From Pseudomonas campi (GTDB lineage Bacteria; Pseudomonadota; Gammaproteobacteria; Pseudomonadales; Pseudomonadaceae), in NCBI RefSeq assembly GCF_013200955.2, contig NZ_CP053697.2:3596001-3660000 (forward strand): a DNA stretch of 64,000 nt. Direction: 5' to 3'. Of this stretch, positions 10,085-18,517 are shown one piece after another. Numbering within the stretch: the stretch's first letter is position 1; each line of letters opens with the position of its first letter. The translations under genes were made by a program, and so were the position numbers. Below the pieces are notes generated by a model, which was given only the letters and a program-made list of their open reading frames with translations, searched no databases and was not told the DNA's origin.

Positions 10085-13003
10085 CTAAACCACTTCACCC
10101 AGCAGCGACAGCGCCATCTGCCGCAGCTGCTGCAGATCCACCGGCTTCAGCAGGCAGGCCTGAGCCCCCTGTCGGCGTGCCTCTGCTTTCTGCACCTCGT
10201 CGACGGCCGCACTGACCACCAGCACCGGCACATCGACCAGGCGCGGCTGGTTGCGCATCCACTCCAGCAGCTCCAGGCCATTGCCGTCGGGCAGATCGAG
10301 ATCCAGCAGCACCAGCGCTGGAACCTGCTCGACCAGCAGCAGCTGGGCGCGCCGCAGCGAGCCAACGCCCTGCACCTCGGCCATATCGCGCAAACCTTCC
10401 TGCAGCACCCGCAGGCATGCTGGATGGTCCTCGACACAGAGCACCTGGGCCAACGGCAGCGCGACTTCGCCAGCGCCGGCCGAGCCGACATGGCTCAGCA
10501 AGTCCTGCGGGCAGGCCGCGCTCGGCAAGTCGATCCAGAAACGACTACCAGCACCCGGCGCACTGCTGAAACCGATCTCGCCATCCATCAGCGCCGCCAG
10601 TTCCTTGCACAACACCAGGCCGATACCGGTACCCGGGATATTCGAACTCTCCCGGCCGAGGCGCTGGAATGGCTGGAACAGCTGCGCCTGCTGCGGCTCG
10701 CTGAGCCCCGGACCGCTGTCCTCAACCCACAACCGCACACCCGCCGGGCGCAGCTCATAACCCAGGCAGACCAACCCCTGAGGGCTGTTGTACTTGAGCG
10801 CGTTGGACAGCAGGTTGAGCAGCACCTGGCGCACCCGGCGCACATCCGCCAGTACATACAACTCGCCGACGATGCCAGGCGTCACCCGCAGCTGCTGGCC
10901 GCGCTGCTGCACTTCCGGCTGGACCAGTTCGGCGCAACTGGTGAGCAGCGCGCTGACTTCCACCGGTTTGAGCTGCAGATGCTGGCGACGACTCTCGATG
11001 CTGGAGAGATCGAGAATATCGTCGACCAGGGATGTCAGATGGCGGCTGGCCAGGACGATCTCGCGGGCGTACTCCAGCTCCTGGCGAGCCTCTGGCCGCT
11101 CCTGGGCTTCCAGCTCGATCAGTTGGGCGAAACCATGGATAGCATTGAGCGGCGTGCGCAGCTCGTGGCTCATGCTGGAGAGGAAGCGGCTCTTGGCCTG
11201 GCTGGCGGCCTGTGCCTCCAAGCTGGCATGGCGCAACTCCTCCTGCACCAGCTTGAGGCCGGTGATATCGACATGCGTACCGGCCGCGCGCACGGCACTG
11301 CCCTGCTCGTCGCGCTCGATGACCTTGCCGCGGCTGAGCAACCAGACGTAGTTACCCATGGCATCGGCATAGCGATATTCCGCCTCGAAGAAATCCTCGA
11401 CGGCGTCTGCCAGGCTCAGACGCAGATGACGAATACGCTGCAGATCATCCGGGTGTACGCGCTGGTTGAATTCGGCAAACGGCAGGCAGCTCTCGCGCAG
11501 CCCGAAGCGTTTGACGAAGCGCTCGCTGACACAGATGCTGAGGCTCGCCGCCTCCACTTCCCAAAGGCTTTCCGTGGTGCTTTCCAGCACCAGCTCGAGG
11601 GTGCGCTGCACCTGCACGCGCTGCGCCTCACTGGCCTGCAATTGCTGGCCAGCATGCTGCACTTCCTCGGCCATCTCGGCCATCTCCAGAATCGCCGTCT
11701 CCGGCGCCGCCGGCTTGCGCTCGCCCACCGCCAGGCTGCGCATCATCCCGACGATCCCGGCGATGGGCTCGGCCAGCTCATTGCTCAGATGCCGCGAACG
11801 CAGCCACATCCAGCTACCGAACAGTAGATAGAAGAACACCAAGCCGGCGATCAGCAGGTAGCCGATCTGCAGGTATTGCTCGGCCAGGCGGTTGGTCTCG
11901 CGAAAGATATTCGCCTCATCCACCACCAGCAGCAGGCGCCAGCCGGTCTGCGGGATCTCGCTCCAGGCCATCAGCTGGTTACGGCCACCCAGCTGCACCT
12001 CCGCCACACCATGGGTGGCCGTGGCCATGGCAGTCAGCAGCGGCTTCAGCCCCGCCTGGCGATCGAGTTTGAAGTCTTCCGGCTTGAGCACCTCGCGCCT
12101 GACCGCTTCGGCATAGGAGTACTGCGTCAGCTCGCGCAGGCCGAAATCGTGCTCACCGGTGGCCGGTAGCGCCATGATGCCGTTGTCGCGGCTAACCAGC
12201 AGGGCATAGCCTTGCCAGGGCACCTGCAGGCTGCCGATCTCGGCAAGCATCTGGCCGACCGTGACATCCAGGCCCACCACACCTTCGAGAAAATCACCGC
12301 GATAGACCGGCGCCACCGCCGACATCATCCAGCCCAGGCCGGCCGGATCGAGGTAGACATCAGTCCAGGCCGTCTTGCGCTGCGGGTTGTGCTCGGCATT
12401 GGCCAGGTAATAGAAGTTGTACTGCGGGATGACCATGTCATGGGGATATTGCTGCAGCACATCGAAATACGGATAGATGCGGTTGTAGCTGTCCCACGCA
12501 TTGAAATACACGGCGGCCACCAGCGGGTCGGCCTGCTTGATCGAACGCATCAAGGGATCGACACGCGACAGACGCAACGCCTTGTCGCGGTCCTGGCGCG
12601 CCGGCGGCGTGCTGTTGGCATAAAAGGAAGCCGCACGGCCATCGTCACTGCGACTGTGAAATACGCCATCGGGCGCCTGCACATGGCGCGCATGCTCCAG
12701 CTCATCCGGCTGATAGCGGCGGTCCTGCAAGGTCTCGCCTACTGCATCGCGAAAAATACTGACCTGAGCCTCGATGGCGCGCAGGCGACTGTCTATCACC
12801 TGCCCTTCGCGCTGCACCGCACTGGCCAGGTCCTGCAGGGCACTGCTCTGCAGATAGCCCACCTGGGAGTCGCGGATCGACTCGTTGGTGTACAGGTACA
12901 TGCCAATCAGCACCGACTCGACCAAGACCAGGGGAATCAACGCGCTCTGCAGAAAAGCCTGCCATATCCAGCGGCGCAGAGGTTTGTGCTGTGCGGACGG
13001 CAT
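10085..13003 (-). CDS. Membrane-bound hybrid sensor histidine kinase (Cache-PAS-HisKA-HATPase-REC)
   Basis: 972-residue hybrid kinase. A first membrane segment (about 13-36) and a second (about 380-401, LLIAGLVFFYLLFGSWMW) flank a large periplasmic Cache-like sensor. A HAMP-like linker leads to a PAS domain (about 475-590), a HisKA domain with the phospho-acceptor in SSMSHELRTPLNAIHGF, an ATPase domain with N box LLNLLSNALKYNSP and G boxes VEDSGPGLS and GTGIGLVLCKEL, and a C-terminal receiver (VLCVEDHPACLRVLQ; phospho-Asp about 903 in LLDLDLPDGNG; Lys in LLKPVD). The ligand is unknown and no response regulator is adjacent, so it probably signals to a partner elsewhere through a phosphotransfer protein. 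GGAG precedes the ATG. Confidence 0.92.
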   Translation of the reverse strand: MPSAQHKPLRRWIWQAFLQSALIPLVLVESVLIGMYLYTNESIRDSQVGYLQSSALQDLASAVQREGQVIDSRLRAIEAQVSIFRDAVGETLQDRRYQPDELEHARHVQAPDGVFHSRSDDGRAASFYANSTPPARQDRDKALRLSRVDPLMRSIKQADPLVAAVYFNAWDSYNRIYPYFDVLQQYPHDMVIPQYNFYYLANAEHNPQRKTAWTDVYLDPAGLGWMMSAVAPVYRGDFLEGVVGLDVTVGQMLAEIGSLQVPWQGYALLVSRDNGIMALPATGEHDFGLRELTQYSYAEAVRREVLKPEDFKLDRQAGLKPLLTAMATATHGVAEVQLGGRNQLMAWSEIPQTGWRLLLVVDEANIFRETNRLAEQYLQIGYLLIAGLVFFYLLFGSWMWLRSRHLSNELAEPIAGIVGMMRSLAVGERKPAAPETAILEMAEMAEEVQHAGQQLQASEAQRVQVQRTLELVLESTTESLWEVEAASLSICVSERFVKRFGLRESCLPFAEFNQRVHPDDLQRIRHLRLSLADAVEDFFEAEYRYADAMGNYVWLLSRGKVIERDEQGSAVRAAGTHVDITGLKLVQEELRHASLEAQAASQAKSRFLSSMSHELRTPLNAIHGFAQLIELEAQERPEARQELEYAREIVLASRHLTSLVDDILDLSSIESRRQHLQLKPVEVSALLTSCAELVQPEVQQRGQQLRVTPGIVGELYVLADVRRVRQVLLNLLSNALKYNSPQGLVCLGYELRPAGVRLWVEDSGPGLSEPQQAQLFQPFQRLGRESSNIPGTGIGLVLCKELAALMDGEIGFSSAPGAGSRFWIDLPSAACPQDLLSHVGSAGAGEVALPLAQVLCVEDHPACLRVLQEGLRDMAEVQGVGSLRRAQLLLVEQVPALVLLDLDLPDGNGLELLEWMRNQPRLVDVPVLVVSAAVDEVQKAEARRQGAQACLLKPVDLQQLRQMALSLLGEVV

Positions 13004-13164
13004 GCCGACGCTCCAAAATCAGGACAGGGGAATGATGGCACATGGCAGCGCCAGAGCGAGTCGACAGCTACAGAAATCCGGCCAGCATTCTAAAGCCAGA
13101 TCGCAGGTCGACGCTGGGGAACCTTTACCGTAAACTGCGTGTCCTACTCATGTAGGAGAGTTTT

Positions 13165-13556
13165 GGGGCCGATTAGGATTCGACGCCGGTAGCGAAGCTC
13201 TAGGTGCATGCCGACTTGGTAACAGAAGTCGTAAATCCACTGTTGCAACTTTCTATAGTTGCCAATGACGAAAACTACGAGGGCTACGCTCTCGCTGCGT
13301 AAGCGGCGCGACTAGTCCTTCTGGTAGCTTCGGCTCCAGCGATCACTAGGGGATGCCTGTAAACCTGAAGTGATTGTCATGCAGAACAGGATCGCCGCGT
13401 AGTACGTTGTGGACAAAGTGGCTAAAACTTACACAACTCGTCCAAAGCACCCTGCCCGTCGGGCGGCTACGGATTAACTCAATAGACACGGCTAAGCATG
13501 TAGTACCGAAAGTGGAGAACTGGCGGACGGGGGTTCAAATCCCCCCGGCTCCACCA
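13165..13556 (+). ncRNA. ssrA: Transfer-messenger RNA (tmRNA)
   Basis: The RNA starts GGGGCCGATTAGGATTCGAC and ends with a T-arm and acceptor (GGGGGTTCAAATCCCCCC, GGCTCCACCA), the tRNA-like half that is charged with alanine. About 392 nt. It acts with SmpB to tag and release stalled nascent peptides. The reading frame from GCC at 13261 to TAA at 13300-13302 encodes the tag. The acceptor end pairs with the 5' GGGGCC as expected. The 3' end is a common integration site, and remnants of an integrated element lie immediately downstream. Confidence 0.97.
13261..13302 (+). other. tmRNA tag-peptide reading frame
   Basis: GCC AAT GAC GAA AAC TAC GAG GGC TAC GCT CTC GCT GCG TAA encodes ANDENYEGYALAA. 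Compared with the ten-residue ANDENYALAA of E. coli it contains three extra residues (EGY) before the ALAA proteolysis signal. Confidence 0.9.
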
Positions 13557-13568
13557 TCAAATGCACAG

Positions 13569-13590
13569 AGCCCCGTACTCCGGGGCTTTG
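13569..13590 (+). terminator. Rho-independent terminator of ssrA
   Basis: AGCCCCG and CGGGGCT form a 7-bp stem with a 5-base loop, ending in a short TTTG, 12 bases after the tmRNA CCA end. Confidence 0.8.
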
Positions 13591-13656
13591 CGCTGTCTTG
13601 GCCTGCCATTTTCGGCAGGTGTGACATCGACTAGTCACTGAATCGCCCCAGCTTTC

Positions 13657-14502
13657 CTAGACACTCTCCAAGCTCTGGAAATAGCGCTTTTCAAACTCCA
13701 CTGGCGATAGCTGCATAGCGCTGCTGTGCCGGCGCTTGGGGTTATAGAACATCTCGATGTAATCGAACACATCACTGCGGGCTTCTTCACGGGTTCCGTA
13801 GGTTTTCCGTCGGATGCGTTCCCGCTTCAGCAACTGGAAAAAGCTTTCCGCGACCGCGTTGTCGTGACAGTTACCGCGTCGGCTCATGCTGCTGATCAGG
13901 TTGTTGGCCTTGAGGAAACTCTGCCAGTCCGAGCTGCTGAACTGGCTGCCCTGGTCGGAATGGATCATCACTTCCTGCTTGGGCTTGCGCCGCCACACCG
14001 CCATCAGCAACGCATCGATGGCCAGGTCGCTGCACATCCGAGGCTTCATCGACCAGCCGATCACTTGGCGAGAAAACAGATCCAGCACCACCGCCAAGTA
14101 CAACCAGCCCTCATACGTGCGGATGTAAGTGATGTCGGTGACCCAGACCTTGTTCGGTTCACTGACATTGAACTGCCGCTCCAGACGGTTGGGCGAGGCC
14201 ACCGTCGGCTTGCCACCGTAGTACCCGGGGCGCCGGCGATAACCGGTCTGCGAGCGCAGTCCCTCTCTCCTCATCAGGCGAGCCACACGGTGCCGGCCAC
14301 AAGACTCGCCCAGCTCACGCAGGTCGTCGTGGATCTTGCGGTAGCCGTAGACCCCGCCGCTTTCCAACCAGGCATGCTTGATCAAGCCCAGCAGACGCTG
14401 ATCTTCCTTGGCACGCGCGGATTTCGGCTCGGCCAGCCAGGCGTAGTAACCGCTGGGATGCACCTTGAGGGTCTGGCAGAGGCGCCGCACCGGGTACTCC
14501 AC
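13657..14502 (-). CDS. IS3-family transposase OrfB (DDE catalytic subunit)
   Basis: 281-residue rve-type integrase core. The DDE acidic residues are visible in WVTDITYIRTYEG, IHSDQGSQFSS and NAVAESFFQLLK. The N-terminal HTH_21-like region has YGYRKIHDDLRELG. The GTG start at 14502 is used here, but the functional transposase is probably the OrfAB fusion made by -1 frameshifting at the A6G site (14562-14568). ORF is intact, so the element may be active. Confidence 0.92.
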   Translation of the reverse strand: MEYPVRRLCQTLKVHPSGYYAWLAEPKSARAKEDQRLLGLIKHAWLESGGVYGYRKIHDDLRELGESCGRHRVARLMRREGLRSQTGYRRRPGYYGGKPTVASPNRLERQFNVSEPNKVWVTDITYIRTYEGWLYLAVVLDLFSRQVIGWSMKPRMCSDLAIDALLMAVWRRKPKQEVMIHSDQGSQFSSSDWQSFLKANNLISSMSRRGNCHDNAVAESFFQLLKRERIRRKTYGTREEARSDVFDYIEMFYNPKRRHSSAMQLSPVEFEKRYFQSLESV

Positions 14503-14528
14503 CGACAGCTTTCTGATAACGGCGTACT

Positions 14529-14807
14529 TCAGCCGGACTCCTTGGCAAAGTACGCGGCGGCCTTTTTTAGGATGTCTCGCTCTTCAGTCACTCGCTTGAG
14601 TTCGGCACGCAGGCGACGCAGTTCGGCCTGCTGATCATCTACCTGCTGCCGCTGTGCTTGCGGCTTGCTGTAGCGCTTTACCCAGGCGTACAGGCTGTGT
14701 GCGGACACGCCTAGACGCTCGGCCACATCGGCAACGCGCAAGCCGCGCTCGGTAATATGCTTGACCGCTTCGATCTTGAATTCTTCGGGGTAACGCTGGT
14801 TGCTCAT
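14529..14807 (-). CDS. IS3-family transposase OrfA (DNA-binding subunit)
   Basis: 92-residue helix-turn-helix protein: RYPEEFKIEAVKHITERG, VADVAERLGVSAHSLYAWVK, then a leucine-zipper-like coiled-coil (ELRRLRAELKRVTEERDIL). The frame ends in KKAAAYFAKESG, and the slippery AAAAAAG (minus strand, 14568-14562) lies near its 3' end, where -1 frameshifting joins it to OrfB. AGGAGGTGCC precedes the ATG. Confidence 0.92.
   Translation of the reverse strand: MSNQRYPEEFKIEAVKHITERGLRVADVAERLGVSAHSLYAWVKRYSKPQAQRQQVDDQQAELRRLRAELKRVTEERDILKKAAAYFAKESG
14562..14568 (-). promoter_or_regulatory. Programmed frameshift site of the IS3 element (A6G)
   Basis: The minus strand reads AAAAAAG within the orfA/orfB overlap region, the standard slippery heptamer of the family. 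Confidence 0.75.
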
Positions 14808-14869
14808 GGCACCTCCTAATGGGCCTCATTATGAGGCTTGGAGGTGTCTACGAAACTAGGGGCGATTCA

Positions 14870-15035
14870 CCTTGCCGCTCTTGGTTCCGCTGAAGGTGCT
14901 CACCGAGTTACGCAGCCCGGTCGGTTTCAGTTTCTCGGCTTCTGACCAGCGCGCACCAGTAGCCAAGCAGATCAGCGTGATGATCTCGACCTGTGGGTTT
15001 ACTCGCCTAGCTACAGCGCTTCGGGGCTTAGCTGG
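14870..15035 (-). pseudogene. Truncated phage-type tyrosine integrase next to the insertion sequence
   Basis: On the minus strand the open frame encodes RRVNPQVEIITLICLATG, then ARWSEAEKLKPTGLRNSV, then STFSGTKSGK, a stretch characteristic of the catalytic domain of phage integrases (CLATGARWSEAE...TKSGK). The upstream frame closes at a TGA near 15037 and the downstream (catalytic R-H-R-Y) part is missing beyond the insertion-sequence end. Its place just downstream of ssrA fits an element that had integrated at the tmRNA 3' end and was later mostly deleted. Confidence 0.8.
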
Positions 15036-15040
15036 CTCGT

Positions 15041-15228
15041 ATGAGCATCAAGCAGAACGTGAAGCAGGAAGGAATCCTTGGGGTTGATTTAAGGCTCTCT
15101 CAGGAGCACCCCAGCGGCCTACAGGCTGTATCCCAGCATGTATCCCACAAAGCCATCGACAAAGGACAATTCTTTAAAATCAAAGCGTTAATAGCCATGT
15201 TCAAACGACCCCGGCCCACCAAATACAC
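15041..15228. other. Unassigned sequence between the integrase remnant and the rlmE terminator
   Basis: No convincing gene on either strand. It is lower in GC than its neighbours (for example TTCTTTAAAATCAAAGCG), consistent with leftover foreign DNA. No copy of the tmRNA 3' end was found here that would mark an attachment-site duplication. Confidence 0.4.
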
Positions 15229-15258
15229 AAAAAAGACGTCCTAGGACGTCTTTTTTTT
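15229..15258. terminator. Strong bidirectional terminator downstream of rlmE
   Basis: GACGTCC and GGACGTC form a stem with a 2-base loop, extended by A-T pairs on both sides (A6 left, T8 right). Confidence 0.88.
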
Positions 15259-15314
15259 GTGTCTGAAACCCAATAAGTACGGGACCTTCAGCGCCATCGC
15301 CAGCAGCGGACGCC

Positions 15315-15935
15315 TTATCCCTTGAAGCCCTTGGCCATCAAATAAACCTCATTCGAGCGCGGCCGCGATGCTGCTGGTTTGCGTACGACCACCTTCTCGA
15401 ATGAGGTGCGCACGTCACGCAGAAACTCGTCGGAGCCCTCGCCCTGAAAGACCTTGACCACATAGTTGCCACCAGGCTTGAGCACTTTGCGGACCATATC
15501 GAGGGTGAGTTCAACCAGATACATCGAAGACGCCTGGTCGGCAACAGCGACGCCGCTGAGGTTGGGGGCGATGTCGGAGACGATCAGATCGGGCTGTCGG
15601 CCATCGAGCTTGGCGAGAAGCTGCTGGAACACGCCGTCCTCGGTAAAGTCGCCCTGAATGAAGTCGACGTTATCCAGCGGGTCCATCGGCAGAATGTCGG
15701 TGGCGATAACCCGCCCCTTCTCACCCACTAACTTGCCGGCCACCTGCGACCAGCCGCCCGGCGCGGAGCCAAGGTCCATGAGCAGCATGCCGGGGCGGAT
15801 CAGCTTGTCCTTCTCGTTCAGCTCGATCAGCTTGTAGCTGGAGCGCGAGCGCAAGCCATCCTTCTGCGCCTGTTTGACGTAGGGGTCGTTGACGTGTTCA
15901 TTCAGCCAGCGGGCGCTGCTTTTGGAGCGTTTCAT
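15315..15935 (-). CDS. rlmE: 23S rRNA (uridine-2'-O-)-methyltransferase RlmE (FtsJ/RrmJ family)
   Basis: SAM-dependent enzyme that 2'-O-methylates U2552 (E. coli numbering) in the 23S A loop. The 206-residue protein shows the family landmarks: SSARWLNEHVNDPYVKQAQKDGLRSRSSYK with the first catalytic Lys, SAM motif DLGSAPGGWSQVAG, ILPMDPLDNVDFIQGDF, catalytic VSDIAPNLSG, VVKVFQGEG and RPRSNEVYLMA. The ATG at 15935 is used although no clear ribosome site precedes it; an in-frame TTG lies five codons earlier. The gene is not next to ftsH here; see findings. Confidence 0.9.
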   Translation of the reverse strand: MKRSKSSARWLNEHVNDPYVKQAQKDGLRSRSSYKLIELNEKDKLIRPGMLLMDLGSAPGGWSQVAGKLVGEKGRVIATDILPMDPLDNVDFIQGDFTEDGVFQQLLAKLDGRQPDLIVSDIAPNLSGVAVADQASSMYLVELTLDMVRKVLKPGGNYVVKVFQGEGSDEFLRDVRTSFEKVVVRKPAASRPRSNEVYLMAKGFKG

Positions 15936-16054
15936 AAGGGAGCCAAGCAAGGAGGATCAAGGTGGGGCGCGAACCAAGGCCTAGGGCAAAGGGACGCAAA
16001 GTGGCGGCAAGTATAAGCCGATAGTGCTGTTGAGGTTAAATCCACGGGGTGCGG

Positions 16055-16078
16055 CCCTGTCAGGCCGGCCTGACAGGG
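16055..16078. promoter_or_regulatory. 24-bp perfect palindrome overlapping a -35 element
   Basis: CCCTGTCAGGCC is followed directly by its reverse complement GGCCTGACAGGG. The right half contains CTGACA, a near-consensus -35 with a TACAAT -10 (16094-16099) 18 bases downstream, pointing at the FAD oxidoreductase gene. This geometry is that of an operator. Confidence 0.55.
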
Positions 16079-16099
16079 ATGGGCTGCGGCGGCTACAAT
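16070..16099 (+). promoter_or_regulatory. Sigma-70 type promoter of the FAD oxidoreductase gene
   Basis: -35 CTGACA (16070-16075), 18-base spacer, -10 TACAAT (16094-16099); the start codon is at 16161. Confidence 0.6.
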
Positions 16100-16160
16100 T
16101 CGCACCTTACTTCCTCTTTTATTGCTTCCTTTGCCGGAGTCACCGGCCAGGATTACCGTC

Positions 16161-17780
16161 ATGATTCGCATCAACGAACTGTCTCTGCCCCTCGATCACT
16201 CCGCCGATGAGTTGCGCCAGGCCATCGTCAACCGCCTGAACATCAGCGACGCCGACCTGCTGAACTTCAGCGTGTTCAAGCGCAGCTACGATGCGCGCAA
16301 GAAGAACAGCGTCATCCTGTTCATCTATATCGTCGATCTTGAAGTCCGTGACGAGGCGGCCACCCTGGCGCGCTTTGCCGATGACCAGCATATCCGCCCC
16401 TCGCCAGACACCCACTACTACCCGGTAGGTCAGGCGCCGGACGATCTGAGCGAACGACCGCTGGTGGTGGGCTTTGGCCCCTGCGGCCTGTTCGCCGCGC
16501 TGCTGCTCGCGCAGATGGGCTTCAAGCCGATTGTGCTGGAGCGCGGCAAGGATGTGCGCAGCCGCACCAAGGACACCTGGGCCCTGTGGCGCAAGAAGGT
16601 CCTGACCCCGGAGTCCAACGTGCAGTTCGGCGAGGGCGGCGCCGGCCTGTTCTCCGACGGCAAGCTGTACAGCCAGATCAAGGACCCGAAGTTCTACGCC
16701 CGCAAGGTGATGCATGAGTTTGTCCGCGCTGGCGCGCCGGACGAGATCATGTTCGTGAGCAAGCCGCACATCGGCACCTTCCGCCTCACCGGCGTGGTCG
16801 CGGCCATGCGCGAGGAGATCATCGCCCTCGGTGGTGAAGTGCGCTTCGAGAGCAAGGTGACCGACCTGCTGATCAACGATGGTCAGCTGGAGGGTGTGGT
16901 GCTGGCCAGTGGCGAGACCCTGCGCAGTCGCCATGTGGTGCTCGCACTGGGCCACAGCTCGCGCGATACCTTCCGCATGCTGCACCGCCAGGGCGTGTTC
17001 ATCGAGGCCAAGCCCTTTGCTGTGGGCTTCCGCATCGAACACCCGCAAGGCCTGATCGACCAGGCGCGCCTGGGCAAATACGCGGGTCACCCGGAACTGG
17101 GCGCCGCCGACTACAAGCTGGTGCATCACGCCAAGAATGGCCGCGCCGTTTACAGCTTCTGCATGTGCCCCGGCGGCACCGTGGTGGCCGCCACCTCCGA
17201 GCCGGAGCGCGTGGTGACCAACGGCATGAGCCAGTACTCGCGCAACGAGCGCAACGCCAATGCCGGCATCGTCGTCGGCATCAACCCGGAGCAGGATTTC
17301 CCCGGCGGCCCGCTGGCCGGCGTGGAGTTCCAGGAGCGCCTGGAGTCGGTCGCGTACAAGCTGGGCGGCAGCGATTACTGTGCGCCGGCGCAATTGGTCG
17401 GTGATTTCATTCGCGGCGTGCCGTCGAGCGAGCTGGGCGAAGTGGAGCCTTCCTACAAGCCCGGCGTGCGCCTGGGCGACCTGGCGCTCTCGCTGCCGGC
17501 CTATGCGATTGAGGCCATTCGCGAGGCACTGCCGGCATTCGGCAAGCAGATTCGCGGCTTCGATCGCGACGACGCGGTGCTCACCGGTATCGAAACCCGC
17601 ACCAGCTCCCCGGTGCGCATCACCCGCGACCACGAAACCCTGCAAAGCCTCAACCTGAAAGGCCTGTACCCGGCCGGTGAAGGCGCCGGTTATGCTGGCG
17701 GCATCCTCTCGGCGGGCGTGGACGGCATCAAGGTCGCCGAGGCGGTGGCCAAGTCGATCCTGGCCGAGCAGAGCCACTGA
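16161..17780 (+). CDS. FAD-dependent dehydrogenase of the COG2509 type
   Basis: 539-residue predicted flavoprotein; substrate unknown. After an N-terminal region of about 90 residues that the family shares (MIRINELSLPLDHSADEL..., FSVFKRSYDARKKN), an FAD dinucleotide-binding motif appears (VVGFGPCGLFAALLLAQMG), followed by VQFGEGGAGLFSDGKLYSQ, CMCPGGTVVAATSE and the C-terminal FAD contact YPAGEGAGYAGGILSAGVDG. No membrane segments. The ATG at 16161 gives the conserved N-terminus. Its stop overlaps the start of the next gene by one base, so the two are probably translated from one mRNA. Confidence 0.88.
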   Translation: MIRINELSLPLDHSADELRQAIVNRLNISDADLLNFSVFKRSYDARKKNSVILFIYIVDLEVRDEAATLARFADDQHIRPSPDTHYYPVGQAPDDLSERPLVVGFGPCGLFAALLLAQMGFKPIVLERGKDVRSRTKDTWALWRKKVLTPESNVQFGEGGAGLFSDGKLYSQIKDPKFYARKVMHEFVRAGAPDEIMFVSKPHIGTFRLTGVVAAMREEIIALGGEVRFESKVTDLLINDGQLEGVVLASGETLRSRHVVLALGHSSRDTFRMLHRQGVFIEAKPFAVGFRIEHPQGLIDQARLGKYAGHPELGAADYKLVHHAKNGRAVYSFCMCPGGTVVAATSEPERVVTNGMSQYSRNERNANAGIVVGINPEQDFPGGPLAGVEFQERLESVAYKLGGSDYCAPAQLVGDFIRGVPSSELGEVEPSYKPGVRLGDLALSLPAYAIEAIREALPAFGKQIRGFDRDDAVLTGIETRTSSPVRITRDHETLQSLNLKGLYPAGEGAGYAGGILSAGVDGIKVAEAVAKSILAEQSH

Positions 17781-18502
17781 TGAAACTCGACGACATCAAG
17801 AAGCTGCAGCAGAAAAAGTACCGCGCCGAGCTCGGTCATTTTCTGGTGGAGGGCGAGCATCTGCTGCTGGAACTGCAGAAAGCGGCCTTGCACAACCCGC
17901 TGCTGCAGCGCAGCCAGCTGTATGTGACCAGCGCCTACGAGCACTGGCAGAGCCCGTTCAAGACCCAGGTGATCAGCGACCGGCAGATGGCGCAGATAGC
18001 CGACACACAGACGCCGCAGGGCATTCTGGCCGTGGTGCCCATGCTGGAAAGTGCTGCGCCGGCTGTTGCCGGCGAGCGCGCCATCTATCTGCACGAGATC
18101 CAGGACCCGGGCAACCTCGGCACCATCCTGCGCACCCTGGCCTGGTTCGGCGGCTTTCGCTGCTTGCTAAGTCCCGGCAGCGTCGACCCCTACAACCCCA
18201 AGGTCGTGCGCTCCAGCATGGGCGCCATTTTTCATGCACCGCTGGAGCTGGATGTGCAGCTGGACTCCTTGCGTACGCGCTTCGCGCACATCGCCTGCCT
18301 GGATATGCAGGGCGAGCCGGTGCAGTCGGCCGGCTTCAAGGCCTTCGATTGCTACCTGTTCGGCAACGAGGCCCGCGGCGTACCCCGCGAGCAGCTGATC
18401 GCGCTGAATGCCCAGCCGTTCACGATTGCCGGCTGTGGCGCCATCGAGTCGCTGAACCTGGCGACGACGGTCAATATGTGCGCGTACGAGCTGAAGAGAT
18501 AA
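17780..18502 (+). CDS. TrmH/SpoU-family RNA 2'-O-methyltransferase
   Basis: 240-residue SPOUT enzyme that probably methylates a ribose in rRNA or tRNA; the target is not evident. The three SpoU motifs are clear: IQDPGNLGTILRTLAWFGGF, FGNEARGVPREQL and SLNLATTVNMCAYELKR. The N-terminal substrate-binding domain starts KLQQKKYRAELGHFLVEGEHL. The start codon overlaps the preceding stop (TGATG), indicating coupling. Convergent with polB. Confidence 0.9.
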   Translation: MKLDDIKKLQQKKYRAELGHFLVEGEHLLLELQKAALHNPLLQRSQLYVTSAYEHWQSPFKTQVISDRQMAQIADTQTPQGILAVVPMLESAAPAVAGERAIYLHEIQDPGNLGTILRTLAWFGGFRCLLSPGSVDPYNPKVVRSSMGAIFHAPLELDVQLDSLRTRFAHIACLDMQGEPVQSAGFKAFDCYLFGNEARGVPREQLIALNAQPFTIAGCGAIESLNLATTVNMCAYELKR

Positions 18503-18517
18503 CGGCTCGGCGCCGAC

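Larger units (their letters stand above)
13639..14869 (-). mobile_element. IS3-family insertion sequence (1231 bp)
   Basis: The ends are imperfect inverted repeats: left TGAATCGCCCC... and, read from the right end inward, TGAATCGCCCC..., both reaching GTAGACA/CTAGACA at about base 25. They enclose two overlapping minus-strand ORFs in the IS3 arrangement. The flanks (CAC before, CCT after) do not match, so no target duplication is visible. Confidence 0.9.

Noticed and set aside
15041..15300. Second attachment site (copy of the ssrA 3' end)
   Set aside because: No stretch matching GGTTCAAATCCCCCC or the acceptor end was found, so an island right end is not supported in this window.
16140..17777. 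545-codon minus-strand ORF opposite the FAD oxidoreductase
   Set aside because: Antisense shadow; His/Gln/Ala-rich composition typical of reversed Pseudomonas genes.
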